From Chrysogorgia sp. JL179-B06 (Eukaryota; Cnidaria; Anthozoa; Scleralcyonacea; Chrysogorgiidae), in the NCBI GenBank assembly GCA_035772405.1, contig JAYKKM010000439.1:3381001-3445000 (forward strand): a stretch of 64,000 nucleotides of DNA. The letters run 5' to 3'. Shown here one piece after another: positions 1 through 12,480 of this stretch (its first letter is position 1; every line of letters begins with the position of its first letter). Both the position numbers and the translations under genes were made by a program. The notes below the pieces were generated by a model that was given only the letters and a program-made list of their open reading frames with translations, was not told where the DNA came from and did no database searches.

Positions 1-739
1 AGTCAACATTTTCAGCTTTTAAAAATGGCGGTTTCTTGATTTGTCGATGTTGCGGACGAAAAAGTTAATAAAATAAAATAAAATAAAATACTATTAATAA
101 TAATATTAATACTAAGTAACTAATTGTTATTTAGTAAATATCGATCATCTCGCCAATTCGCGATTCTTATTGGTTATCAAATAATCATATATTTAACAAT
201 TAGACAATGAGACCGAGTTGTCTATTTGCAGATAGTCAACGAGGGCATAGTTAATGATTAACAGAAATACAGTGTATGACATTTTCAGACAAATGAGCAA
301 ACATTTTAAGTGAAGTTTTTTTCAAATTTCCTGTCCTAGTGAGAACAAAAACAGCAAACCAACGAATGGAATGAAATGTTTTATGGTAAGGCATTTATAT
401 TGTTTACTTGGGCTCGTTTAAACAAAATAACAGGAGTAAGAAGGCATTTAAAAATCTCGCTCGCTTTCACTGCCAAAATCTAAAGCTATAAAACTGATGT
501 TCCTTTCGACATTTTTCAACAATTTTACATCAACTGGATAGAAATATCTCTATAAATACGATTGTTCGTCTGTGTGTCAATCCGTGTGCAATCCACTTTC
601 CCTAACCCTCCCTCCTACCGTGGAAGCTCCATCTGTTTTACCAGTATTGTATTAATACTGCGCAAGAAAAGTTCTATTAATTTGCCGTATTTTCCCGTTC
701 TTTTTCATCTACACTATACCTTCGTACGTTTTTTCTTAC

Positions 740-1006
740 CTGTATTGGTTCTTCAGGCGCCTTCTCAAGCTCAGGAACATCCAGTTCACCAATTTTAATA
801 ACATCGTCTTTAATGTGGAAACTGGGAACCTCTTTAACCTCATGTAGTATTACTGTTTCCATGGGTTTTCGTTTGACTTCTTCTTTAGGTGGAGCTTCAA
901 ATTTTGGAATATGTTTCTTTTCTTTTGGTATTTCTTCTATCACAATATGTCCAATATCCAGTTGTTTAGGATACCTGGGTTTTTCAGGCTCCTCTTGGAA
1001 TGTCAC
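740..1006 (-). CDS. E28: 89-codon A module (unit 1), last exon in the window
   Basis: The acceptor TCACACGACAG precedes 1006 and the donor is ATACAG|GTAAGAAAA at 740/739. The exon is 267 bases, phase 0-0. It differs from E22 by METVILHEV (Pro to Leu). A good donor follows it, so at least one further exon must lie left of base 1. Confidence 0.88.
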
Positions 1007-1594
1007 CTGTCGTGTGAAAATTGAAACAAAAGTTATGATTTCCAGCAAGAGACGATTATTTCGACATTTATATATAATTGTGATACATAAGAGGGCATCG
1101 ATGTACAGGTTTCTCGAAAATGCGAACTAAACACATAGGATATCGTTAAATCTAAACTCATTTATATCGTCATTATAATTATTATATAATGAAATCACTT
1201 AAGATATTGCTCATTAATGTTGCATTGAACCTAGAAACGCGGTTTAAAATCATCTGTGAGATTGTGAGAAATTATGTATCAGTCTTCGCCGTTCAAAAGC
1301 GGAATTTTTCTTTAAAGTTCCGTAGGATAATAATGCATCGTATCAAATAGTTTAGTTGCTGAATGAACTGTCAAGTAAGGTTTATCTTCGGAATTCTATT
1401 GGTGTTTTCATTAATATATGCACGTCCAATCTTTTAACATGATTTATATCGTCCACTTTAAGCAGATTTCGTAAATCACTGATTCATTAATACTCAACAA
1501 TTATAGTTGTACATAACGTGGTGAAAAAGACAATTCTTGCTTGTATTTTCCGTTCTTTTTCATCTATACTATACCTTCGTACGTTTTTTCTTAC

Positions 1595-1819
1595 CTGCAT
1601 TGGTTCTTCAGGCGTCTTCTCCAGCTCAGGGATATCCAGGAGACTGGGAACCTCTTTAACCTCATGTGGTATTACTGTTTCTATAGGTTTTGGTTTGACC
1701 TCTTCTTTATCCAGATTTGGAACATTTTTCTTTTCTTTTGGTATTTCTTCTATCACAATACGTCCGACATCCAGCTGTATAGGATACCTGGGTTTTTCAG
1801 GCTCTTCTTGGGATGTCAC
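1595..1819 (-). CDS. E27: 75-codon short B module (unit 1)
   Basis: The acceptor AATTATCTCAG precedes 1819 and the donor is ATGCAG|GTAAGAAAA at 1595/1594. The exon is 225 bases, phase 0-0. The protein is identical to the other B copies. Confidence 0.88.
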
Positions 1820-2135
1820 CTGAGATAATTTATACATAATTATGATTTCCAGAGGTCTATTATTTGGAGGGCACTTTTAGAGTCAAGCATGTTTCTAACT
1901 ACGAGGACTAAGTCAAAGTTACATATTGCTAAAAAAAACGAGGGCGAGTTGTTTAATTGTTTTAATAAATAGTTTTCTACTTATATCCCTTAACTACAAA
2001 TATTTCTATCCAGTTAATGTAAAATTGTTGAAAAATGTCGAAAGGAACATTAGTTTCAGCCTTAGATTTAGGCAGTGAACTATGCTTGTAACGAACTTCG
2101 GAAGTTAACGAGTGAGATTTGAAATGTGTTTTGTC

Positions 2136-3022
2136 TAGATAGATAGATAGATGGTTTATTTAAAAAAATACAAAGTAGCCAAAGGCTGAATAGCGTATCT
2201 CGTTAAAATTACATTTGTCGTAATAGATAGTCTTATACAGTATTAAAATTACACATTTATTTGTAAAATATATTTACATGAACTTACGTAAAATAGCTAT
2301 AACAATATGTCAAACCTAAACTAAAAACTAATTATAAAAACTGGAAATTGACTGTTTCATATTGGCATTAAGGCATGAAGACATCATGTAAGTATTCTTA
2401 AAGCGGTTGGTCTTCCATCTGGGAACATTAAATGATTGCGAATGTCTCAAATTGTGCTTAGTTTCATAAGAAGGCGGTAATAATTTATGTAGTCGATGGT
2501 TCTTATCATTAACAATGGTATAGTAAACAGTGTATTACATAATCCTTGTGATGGTCAGCTAGATGGACGACGTTCATACATGTTAGTGCTTCAGTATAAT
2601 CGAGATTGGAGCAAATGATCGATATTGCCATCTTTTGTATGCGTTCTAATTCACACATTAGATATTGAGGAACAGCATAATCTAAAAGAGATCTAATGCA
2701 GGTAATGTAAAATAGCCCTAGATCTTTTCGAGGGACGTTAGCCCTCTTCAACTGCACTAAAAATATTGCCTTTTAGAGGCTTTTTTAATAACCTCGTTTA
2801 CATGTGCATTCCACGATAGATTACTTGTAATCGTTAACCCTAAAAGCTTAACACTGTCTACAATCTTCAGATCCTTACCCACAGCCCTAATTTAGTTCCC
2901 TGAGGTACTCCTGATGGAACTGAGCCCCATTCAGACAGACAACCCACTGCAAGTTTGATTATTTGGAAGCGATTGCTGAGAATTCGTTTAAACGAACCCA
3001 AGTAAACAGTATAAACGTCTTA
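2136..3022 (-). mobile_element. 5'-truncated LINE copy in unit 1 (degenerate)
   Basis: A minus-strand non-LTR remnant ending in a short TATC-type tail at 2136-2153, typical of CR1/L2-like 3' ends. The protein fragment reads NVPRKDLGLFYITCIRSLLDYAVPQ. An internal deletion near 2882 removed the segment encoding the YVDD region. It lies in the sense direction of the host gene. Confidence 0.75.
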
Positions 3023-4026
3023 CCGTTAACAATTTCATATTCATTTGTTTGCTATTTTGTTCTCTCTATGATAGAGATTTTCCCTAAATCTTATAAATGA
3101 TAGATATTTTCCCTAAATCTTAGCTCATTTCCACTATCACAGAAAATCTAAAGACGTCATCGTTGACAGCTGATAGATAATGATTTATTAACCAATAAGA
3201 ATCGCAGATTTCCGATAGGTGATGATTGACAGGCGACTATAGAGCTTCTCGTGTCGTGATTGGTCGAGATGAACCGCCTATCATGTTATAGTCAACATTT
3301 TCAGCTATTTAAAAATGGCGGTTTCTTGATTTGTCGATGTTGCGGACGAAAAAGTTAATAAAATAAAACAAAATACTATTAATAATAATATTAATACTAA
3401 GTAACTAATTGTTATTTAGTAAATATCGATCAATCTCGCCAATTCGCGATTCTTATTGGTTAATCAAATAATCATATATTTAACAATTAGACAATGATCC
3501 CGAGTTGTCTATGAGCAGATAGTCAACGAGGGCATAGTTAATGATTAACAGAAATACAGTGTATGACATTTTCAGATAAATGAGCAAACATTTTAAGTGA
3601 AGTTTTTTTCAAATTTCCTGTCCTAGTGAGAACAAAAACAGCAAACCAACGAATGGAATGAAATGTTTTATGGTAAGACATTTATATTGTTTACTTGGGC
3701 TCGTTTAAACAAAATAACAGGAGTAAAAAGGCATTTAAAAATCTCGCTCGCTTTCACTGCCAAAATCTAAAGCTATAAAACTGATGTTCCTTTCGACATT
3801 CTTCAACAATTTTACATCACCTGGATAGAAATATCTTTATAAATACGATTGTTCGTCTGTGTGTCAATCCGTGTGCAATCCACTTTCCCTAACCCTCCCT
3901 CCTACCGTGGAAGCTCCATCTGTTTTACCAGTATTGTAGTAATACTGCGCAAGAAAAGTTCTATTAATTTGCCGTATTTTCCCGTTCTTTTTCATCTACA
4001 CTATACCTTCGTACCGTTTTTCTTAC

Positions 4027-4293
4027 CTGTATTGGCTCTTCAGGCGCCTTCTCAAGCTCAGGGACATCCAGTTCACCAATTTTAATAACATCGTCTTTAA
4101 TGTGGAAACTGGGAACCTCTTTAACCTCATGTGGTATTACTGTTTCCATGGGTTTTCGTTTTACTTCTTCTTTAGGTGGAGCTTCAAATTTTGGAATATG
4201 TTTCTTTTGTTTTGGTATTTCTTCTATCACAATATGTCCAATATCCAGTTGTTTAGGATACCTGGGTTTTTCAGACTCCTCTTGGAATGTCAC
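4027..4293 (-). CDS. E26: 89-codon A module (unit 2)
   Basis: The acceptor TCACACGACAG precedes 4293 and the donor is ATACAG|GTAAGAAAA at 4027/4026. The exon is 267 bases, phase 0-0. It differs from other A copies by EESEKPRYPK (Pro to Ser) and PKQKKHIPK (Glu to Gln). Confidence 0.88.
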
Positions 4294-4878
4294 CTGTCGT
4301 GTGAAAATTGAAACAAAAGTTATGATTTCCAGCAAGAGACGATTATTTCGACATTTATATATAATTGTGATACATAAGAGGGCATCGATGTACAGGTTTC
4401 TCGAAAATGCGAACTAAACACATAGGATATCGTTAAATCTAAACTCATTTATATCGTCATTATAATTATTATATAATGAAATCACTTAAGATATTGCTCA
4501 TTAATGTTGCATTGAACCTAGAAACGCGGTTTAAAATCATCTGTGAGATTGTGAAAAATTATGTATCAGTCTTCGCCGTTCAAAAGCGGAATTTTTCTTT
4601 AAAGTTCCGTAGGATAATAATGCATCGTATCAAATAGTTTAGTTGCTGAATGAACTGTCAAGTAAGGTTTATCTTCGGAATTCTATTGGTGTTTTCATTA
4701 ATATATGCACGTCCAATCTTTTAACATTTATATCGTCCACTTTAAGCAGATTTCGTAAATAACTGATTCATTAATACTCAACAATTATAGTTGTATATAA
4801 CGTGGTGAAAAAGACAATTCTTGCTTATATTTTCCGTTCTTTTTCATCTATACTATACCTTCGTACGTTTTTTCTTAC

Positions 4879-5103
4879 CTGCATTGGTTCTTCAGGCGTC
4901 TTCTCCAGCTCAGGGATATCCAGGAGACTGGGAACCTCTTTAACCTCATGTGGTATTACTGTTTCTATAGGTTTTGGTTTGACCTCTTCTTTATCCAGAT
5001 TTGGAACATTTTTCTTTTCTTTTGGTATTTCTTCTATCACAATACGTCCGACATCCAGCTGTATAGGATACCTGGGTTTTTCAGGCTCTTCTTGGGATGT
5101 CAC
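4879..5103 (-). CDS. E25: 75-codon short B module (unit 2)
   Basis: The acceptor AATTATCTCAG precedes 5103 and the donor is ATGCAG|GTAAGAAAA at 4879/4878. The exon is 225 bases, phase 0-0. The protein is the same as the other B copies. Confidence 0.88.
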
Positions 5104-5390
5104 CTGAGATAATTTATACATAATTATGATTTCCAGAGGTCTATTATTTGGAGGGCACTTTTAGAATCAAGCATGTTTCTAACTACGAGGACTAAGTCAA
5201 AGTTACATATTGCTAAAAAAAACGAGGGCGAGTTGTTTAATTGTTTTAATAAATAGTTTTCTACTTAGATCCCTTAACTACAAATATTTCTATCCAGTTA
5301 ATGTAAAATTGTTGAAAAATGTCGAAAGGAACATTAGTTTCAGCCTTAGATTTAGGCAGTTAACGAGTGAGATTTGAAATGTGTTTTGTC

Positions 5391-6540
5391 TAGATAGATA
5401 GATAGATGGTTTATTTAAAAAAATACAAAGTAGCCAAAGGCTGAATTGCGTGTCTCGTTAAAATTACATTTGTCGTAATAGATAGTCTTATACAGTATTA
5501 AAATTACAAATTTATTTGTAAAATATATTTACATGAACTTACGTAAAATAGCTATAACAATATGTCAAACCTAAACTAAAAACTAATTATAAAAACTGGA
5601 AATTGACTGTTTCATATTGGCATTAAGGCATGAAGACATCATGTAAGTATTCTTAAAGCGGTTGGTCTTCCATCTGGGAACATTAAATGATTGCGAATGT
5701 CTCAAATTGTGCTTAGTTTCATAAGAAGGCGGTAATAATTTATGTAGTCGATGGTTCTTATCATTTACAATGGTATAGTAAACAGTGTATTACATAATCC
5801 TTGTGATGGTCAGCTAGATGGACGACGTTCATACATGTTAGTGCTTCAGTATAATCGAGATTGGAGCAAATGATCGATATTGCCATCTTTTGTATGCGTT
5901 CTAATTCACACATTAGATATTGTGGGATAGAGTAGTGAAACACAGGAACAGCATAATCTAAAAGAGATCTAATGCAGGTAATGTAAAATAGCCCTAGATC
6001 TTTTCGAGGGACGTTAGCCCTCTTCAGCTGCACTAAAAATATTACCTTTAGAGGCTTTTTTAAGAACCTCGTTTACATGTGCATTCCACGATAGATTACT
6101 TGTAATCGTTAACCCTAAAAGCTTAACACTGTCTACAATCTTCAGATCCTTACCCATAACCTTAATCGGCTCTAATTCCTACTGATTTCTAGCAAAGGAA
6201 ATTGGTAGTTCTTTACATTTGTTGGTGTTTAGTTGAACTCTGTTATCAAGAGACCATTGAGCCACGTTGTCAGTGATAAGTTGGGCGCTGCTGACATCGT
6301 TTTTCCGGACGACTTCTGATACCGTCGTATACATCCATGTACTTCCACACGCGGGCGTCACTAATTACAAGGTCATTTATCATTATGATAAATAACCACA
6401 GCCCTAATTTAGTTCCCTGAGGTACTCCTGATGGAACTGAGCCCCATTCAGACAGACAACCCACTGCAAGTTTGATTATTTGGAAGCGATTGCTGAGAAT
6501 TCGTTTAAACGAACCCAAGTAAACAGTATAAACGTCTTAC
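5391..6540 (-). mobile_element. 5'-truncated LINE copy in unit 2 (degenerate)
   Basis: Reverse transcriptase remnant on the minus strand: SGVPQGTKLG and FIIMINDL in one frame, then a broken YVDD region (frameshift near 6330), then CIRSLLDYAVPVFHYSIPQY. The tail is (TATC)n at 5391. The same insertion is present in all four units, so it predates the array amplification. Confidence 0.8.
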
Positions 6541-7543
6541 CGTTAACAATTTCATATTCATTTGTTTGCTATTTTGTTCTCTCTATGATAGAGATTTTCC
6601 CTAAATCTTATAAATGATAGATATTTTCCCTAAATCTTAGCTCATTTCCACTATCACAGAAAATCTAAAGACGTCATCGTTGACAGCTGATAGATAATGA
6701 TTTATTAACCAATAAGAATCGCAGATTTCCGATAGGTGATGATTGACAGGCGACTATAGAGCTTCTCGTGTCGTGATTGGTCGAGATGAACCGCCTATCA
6801 TGTTATAGTCAACATTTTCAGCTATTTAAAAATGGCGGTTTCTTGATTTGTCGATGTTGCGGACGAAAAAGTTAATAAAATAAAATAAAATACTATTAAT
6901 AATAATATTAATACTAAGTAACTAATTGTTATTTAGTAAATATCGATCAATCTCGCCAATTCGCGATTCTTATTGGTTAATCAAATAATCATATATTTAA
7001 CAATTAGACAATGATCCCGAGTTGTCTATGAGCAGATAGTCAACGAGGGCATAGTTAATGATTAACAGAAATACAGTGTATGACATTTTCAGATAAATGA
7101 GCAAACATTTTAAGTGAAGTTTTTTTCAAATTTCCTGTCCTAGTGAGAACAAAAACAGCAAACCAACGAATGGAATGAAATGTTTTATGGTAAGACATTT
7201 ATATTGTTTACTTAGGCTCGTTTAAACAAAATAACAGGAGTAAAAAGGCATTTAAAAATCTCGCTCGCTTTCACTGCCAAAATCTAAAGCTATAAAACTG
7301 ATATTCCTTTCGACATTCTTCAACAATTTTACATCACCTGGATAGAAATATCTCTATAAATACGATTGTTCGTCTGTCTGTCAATCCGTGTGCAATCCAC
7401 TTTCCCTAACCCTCCCTCCTACCGTGGAAGCTCCATCTGTTTTACCAGTATTGTATTAATACTGCGCAAGAAAAGTTCTATTAATTTGCCGTATTTTCCC
7501 GTTCTTTTTCATCTACACTATACCTTCGTACCGTTTTTCTTAC

Positions 7544-7810
7544 CTGTATTGGCTCTTCAGGCGCCTTCTCAAGCTCAGGGACATCCAGTTCACCAATTTT
7601 AATAACATCGTCTTTAATGTGGAAACTGGGAACCTCTTTAACCTCATGTGGTATTACTGTTTCCATGGGTTTTCGTTTTACTTCTTCTTTAGGTGGAGCT
7701 TCAAATTTTGGAATATGTTTCTTTTCTTTTGGTATTTCTTCTATCACAATATGTCCAATATCCAGTTGTTTAGGATACCTGGGTTTTTCAGGCTCCTCTT
7801 GGAATGTCAC
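7544..7810 (-). CDS. E24: 89-codon A module (unit 3)
   Basis: The acceptor TCACACGACAG precedes 7810 and the donor is ATACAG|GTAAGAAAA at 7544/7543. The exon is 267 bases, phase 0-0. Its protein is identical to E22 within the exon; differences are confined to flanking intron bases. Confidence 0.88.
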
Positions 7811-8395
7811 CTGTCGTGTGAAAATTGAAACAAAAGTTATGATTTCCAGCAAGAGACGATTATTTCGACATTTATATATAATTGTGATACATAAGAGGGC
7901 ATCGATGTACAGGTTTCTCGAAAATGCGAACTAAACACATAGGATATCGTTAAATCTAAACTCATTTATATCGTCATTATAATTATTATATAATGAAATC
8001 ACTTAAGATATTGCTCATTAATGTTGCATTGAACCTAGAAACGCGGTTTAAAATCATCTGTGAGATTGTGAAAAATTATGTATCAGTCTTCGCCGTTCAA
8101 AAGCGGAATTTTTCTTTAAAGTTCCGTAGGATAATAATGCATCGTATCAAATAGTTTAGTTGCTGAATGAACTGTCAAGTAAGGTTTATCTTCGGAATTC
8201 TATTGGTGTTTTCATTAATATATGCACGTCCAATCTTTTAACATTTATATCGTCCACTTTAAGCAGATTTCGTAAATAACTGATTCATTAATACTCAACA
8301 ATTATAGTTGTATATAACGTGGTGAAAAAGACAATTCTTGCTTATATTTTCCGTTCTTTTTCATCTATACTATACCTTCGTACGTTTTTTCTTAC

Positions 8396-8620
8396 CTGCA
8401 TTGGTTCTTCAGGCGTCTTCTCCAGCTCAGGGATATCCAGGAGACTGGGAACCTCTTTAACCTCATGTGGTATTACTGTTTCTATAGGTTTTGGTTTGAC
8501 CTCTTCTTTATCCAGATTTGGAACATTTTTCTTTTCTTTTGGTATTTCTTCTATCACAATACGTCCGACATCCAGCTGTATAGGATACCTGGGTTTTTCA
8601 GGCTCTTCTTGGGATGTCAC
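8396..8620 (-). CDS. E23: 75-codon short B module (unit 3)
   Basis: The acceptor AATTATCTTAG precedes 8620 and the donor is ATGCAG|GTAAGAAAA at 8396/8395. The exon is 225 bases, phase 0-0. Its protein is identical to E21. The shared TTAG acceptor separates units 3 and 4 from units 1 and 2, which have TCAG. Confidence 0.88.
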
Positions 8621-8934
8621 CTAAGATAATTTATACATAATTATGATTTCCAGAGGTCTATTATTTGGAGGGCACTTTTAGAGTCAAGCATGTTTCTAAC
8701 TACGAGGACTAAGTCAAAGTTACATATTGCTAAAAAAAACGAGGGCGAGTTGTTTAATTGTTTTAATAAATAGTTTTCTACTTAGATCCCTTAACTACAA
8801 ATATTTCTATCCAGTTAATGTAAATTGTTGAAAAATGTCGAAAGGAACATTAGTTTCAGCCTTAGATTTAGGCAGTGAACTATGCTTGTAACGAACTTCG
8901 GAAGTTAACGAGTGAGATTTGAAATGTGTTTTGT

Positions 8935-10085
8935 CTAGATAGATAGATAGATGGTTTATTTAAAAAAAATACAAAGTAGCCAAAGGCTGAATTGCGTATC
9001 TCGTTAAAATTACATTTGTCGTAATAGATAGTCTTATACAGTATTAAAATTACAAATTTATTTGTAAAATATATTTACACGAACTTACGTAAAATAGCTA
9101 TAACAATATGTCAAACCTAACTAAAAACTAATTATAAAAACTGGAAATTGACTATTTCATATTGGCATTAAGGCATGAAGACATCATGTAAGTATTCTTA
9201 GAGCGGTTGGTCTTCCATCTGGGAACATTAAATGTTTGCGAATGTCTCAAATTGTGCTTAGTCTCATAAGAAGGCGGTAATAATTTATGTAGTCGATGGT
9301 TCTTATCATTAACAATGGTATAGTAAACAGTGTATTACATAATCCTTGTGATGGTCAGCTAGATGGACGACGTTCATACATGTTAGTGCTTCAGTATAAT
9401 CGAGATTGGAGCAAATGATCGATATTGCCCTCTTTTGTATGCGTTCTAATTCACACATTAGATATTGTGGGATAGAATAGTGAAACACAGGAACAGCATA
9501 ATCTAAAAGAGATCTAATGCAGGTAATGTAAAATAGCCCTAGATCTTTTCGAGGGACGTTAGCCCTCTTCAGCTGCACTAAAAAATATTACCTTTAGAGG
9601 CTTTTTTAATAACCTCGTTTACATGTGCATTCCACGATAGATTACTTGTAATCGTTAACCCTAATAGCTTAACACTGTCTACAATCTTCAGATCCTTACC
9701 CATAACCTTAATCGGCTCTAATTCCTACTGATTTCTAGCAAAGGAAATTGGTAGTTCTTTACATTTGTTGGTGTTTAGTTGAACTCTGTTATCAAGAGAC
9801 CATTGAGCCACGTTGTCAGTGATAAGTTGGGCGCTGCTGACATCGTTTTTCCGGACGACTTCTGATACCGTCGTATCATCCACATACTTCCACACATGGG
9901 CGTCACTAATTACTAGGTCATTTATCATTATGATAAATAACCACGGCCCTAATTTAGTTCCTTGTGGTACTCCTGATGGAATTGAGCCCCATTCAGACAG
10001 ACAACCCACTGCAAGTTTGATTCTTTGGAAGCGATTGCTGAGAATTCGTTTAAACGAACCCAAGTAAACAGTATAAACGTCTTAC
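8935..10085 (-). mobile_element. 5'-truncated LINE copy in unit 3 (best preserved)
   Basis: An open stretch from 10063 to 9725 encodes RT motifs in order: PSGVPQGTKLGPWLF, INDL, and YVDDTTVSE, with the catalytic Asp pair retained. The downstream frame encodes RSLLDYAVPVFHYSIPQYL (9578-9309). No endonuclease or ORF start is present, so it is a dead 5'-truncated copy. Confidence 0.82.
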
Positions 10086-11087
10086 CGTTAACAATTTCAT
10101 ATTCATTTGTTTGCTATTTTGTTCTCTCTATGATAGAGATTTTCCCTAAATCTTATAAATGATAGATATTTTCCCTAAATCTTAGCTCATTTCCACTATC
10201 ACAGAAAATCTAAAGACGTCATCGTTGACGGCTGATAGATAATGATTTATTAACCAATAAGAATCGCAGATTTCCGATAGGTGATGATTGACAGGCGACT
10301 ATAGAGCTTCTCGTGTCGTGATTGGTCGAGATGAACCGCCTATCATGTTATAGTCAACATTTTCAGCTATTTAAAAATGGCGGTTTCTTGATTTGTCGAT
10401 GTTGCGGACGAAAAAGTTAATAAAATAAAATAAAATACTATTAATAATAATATTAATACTAAGTTAAAATTGTTATTTAGTAAATATCGATCAATCTCGC
10501 CAATTCGCAATTCTTATTGGTTAATCAAATAATCATATATTTAACAATTAGACAATGATCCCAAGTTGTCTATGAGCAGATAGTCAACGAGGGCATAGTT
10601 AATGATTAACAGAAATACAGTGTATGACATTTTCAGATAAATGAGCAAACATTTTAAGTGAAGTTTTTTTCAAATTTCCTGTCCTAGTGAGAACAAAAAC
10701 AGCAAACCAACGAATGGAATGAAATGTTTTATGGTAAGACATTTATATTGTTTACTTGGGCTCGTTTAAACAAAATAACAGGAGTAAAAAGGCATTTAAA
10801 AATCTCGCTCGCTTTCACTGCCAAAATCTAAAGCTATAAAACTGATGTTCCTTTCGACATTCTTCAACAATTTCACATCACCTGGATAGAAATATCTCTA
10901 TAAATACGATTGTTCGTCTGTGTGTCAATCCGTGTGCAATCCACTTTCCCTAACCCTCCCTCCTACCGTGGAAGCTCCATCTGTTTTATCAGTATTGTAT
11001 TAATACTGCGCAAGAAAAGTTCTATTAATTTGCCGTATTTTCCCGTTGTTTTTCATCTACACTATACCTTCGTACCGTTTTTCTTAC

Positions 11088-11354
11088 CTGTATTGGCTCT
11101 TCAGGCGCCTTCTCAAGCTCAGGGACATCCAGTTCACCAATTTTAATAACATCGTCTTTAATGTGGAAACTGGGAACCTCTTTAACCTCATGTGGTATTA
11201 CTGTTTCCATGGGTTTTCGTTTTACTTCTTCTTTAGGTGGAGCTTCAAATTTTGGAATATGTTTCTTTTCTTTTGGTATTTCTTCTATCACAATATGTCC
11301 AATATCCAGTTGTTTAGGATACCTGGGTTTTTCAGGCTCCTCTTGGAATGTCAC
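11088..11354 (-). CDS. E22: 89-codon A module (unit 4)
   Basis: The acceptor TCACACGACAG precedes 11354 and the donor is ATACAG|GTAAGAAAA at 11088/11087. The exon is 267 bases, phase 0-0. Its protein equals that of the A exon in unit 3. By hand count it has 17 Glu, 13 Pro, 13 Lys and 8 Val in 89 residues, so about 57 percent is P, E, V or K. Confidence 0.88.
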
Positions 11355-11939
11355 CTGTCGTGTGAAAATTGAAACAAAAGTTATGATTTCCAGCAAGAGA
11401 CGATTATTTCGACATTTATATATAATTGTGATACATAAGAGGGCATCGATGTACAGGTTTCTCGAAAATGCGAACTAAACACATAGGATATCGTTAAATC
11501 TAAACTCATTTATATCGTCATTATAATTATTATATAATGAAATCACTTAATATATTGCTCATTAATGTTGCATTGAACCTAGAAACGCGGTTTAAAATCA
11601 TCTGTGAGATTGTGAGAAATTATGTATCAGTCTTCGCCGTTCAAAAGCGGAATTTTTCTTTAAAGTTCCGTAGGATAATAATGCATCGTATCAAATAGTT
11701 TAGTTGCTGAATGAACTGTCAAGTAAGGTTTATCTTCGGAATTCTATTGGTGTTTTCATTAATATATGCACGTCCAATCTTTTAACATTTATATCGTCCA
11801 CTTTAAGCAGATCTCGTAAATAACTGATTCATTAATACTCAACAATTATAGTTGTACATAACGTGGTGAAAAAGACAATTCTTGCTTATATTTTCCGTTC
11901 TTTTTCATCTATACTATACCTTCGTACGTTTTTTCTTAC

Positions 11940-12164
11940 CTGCATTGGTTCTTCAGGCGTCTTCTCCAGCTCAGGGATATCCAGGAGACTGGGAACCTCT
12001 TTAACCTCATGTGGTATTACTGTTTCTATAGGTTTTGGTTTGACCTCTTCTTTATCCAGATTTGGAACATTTTTCTTTTCTTTTGGTATTTCTTCTATCA
12101 CAATACGTCCGACATCCAGCTGTATAGGATACCTGGGTTTTTCAGGCTCTTCTTGGGATGTCAC
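11940..12164 (-). CDS. E21: 75-codon short B module (unit 4)
   Basis: The acceptor AATTATCTTAG precedes 12164 (TTAG rather than TCAG) and the donor is ATGCAG|GTAAGAAAA at 11940/11939. The exon is 225 bases, phase 0-0. The core reads RYPIQLDVGRIVIEEIPKEK. Compared with the A exon it lacks three residues before DKEEVKPK and eleven residues that include HIKDDVIKIG, both lost in frame. Confidence 0.88.
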
Positions 12165-12480
12165 CTAAGATAATTTATACATAATTATGATTTCCAGAGG
12201 TCTATTATTTGGAGGGCACTTTTAGAGTCAAGCATGTTTCTAACTACGAGGACTAAGTCAAAGTTACATATTGCTCAAAAAAACGAGGGCGAGTTGTTTA
12301 ATTGTTTTAATAAATAGTTTTCTACTTAGATCCCTTAACTACAAATATTTCTATCCAGTTAATGTAAAATTGTTGAAAAATGTCGAAAGGAACATTAGTT
12401 TCAGCCTTAGATTTAGGCAGTGAACTATGCTTGTAACGAACTTCGGAAGTTAACGACTGAGATTTGAAATGTGTTTTGTC

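Larger units (their letters stand above)
1..3289. repeat. Tandem unit 1 of the 3.5-kb array
   Basis: Runs from AGTCAACATTTTCAGC at base 1 to the next copy of that sequence. It holds exons E28 and E27 and a LINE fragment. It is about 230-260 bases shorter than units 2-4. Near 2882 the LINE copy jumps from CTTACCCA to CAGCCCTAA, deleting about 245 bases, and near 2668 about 22 bases are missing. Apart from the exons and the LINE piece I see only intron sequence. Confidence 0.9.
3290..6806. repeat. Tandem unit 2 of the 3.5-kb array
   Basis: A 3517-base copy with exons E26 and E25 and a LINE fragment, nearly identical along its length, introns included, to units 1, 3 and 4. It lacks about 30 bases around 5360 (the GAACTATGCTTG segment) that the others keep. 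Confidence 0.9.
6807..10351. repeat. Tandem unit 3 of the 3.5-kb array
   Basis: A 3545-base copy with exons E24 and E23 and a LINE fragment. It shares the TTAG acceptor of the B exon and the AATGTTTGCG variant of the LINE piece with unit 4, so these two are probably the most recently separated pair. Confidence 0.9.

Noticed and set aside
813..1130. Plus-strand open frames opposite each repeat exon (Ser/Phe-rich)
   Set aside because: Shadows of the minus-strand exons. They recur only because the exon is duplicated, have no splice or start context, and the minus frame has exact phase-0 exon borders.
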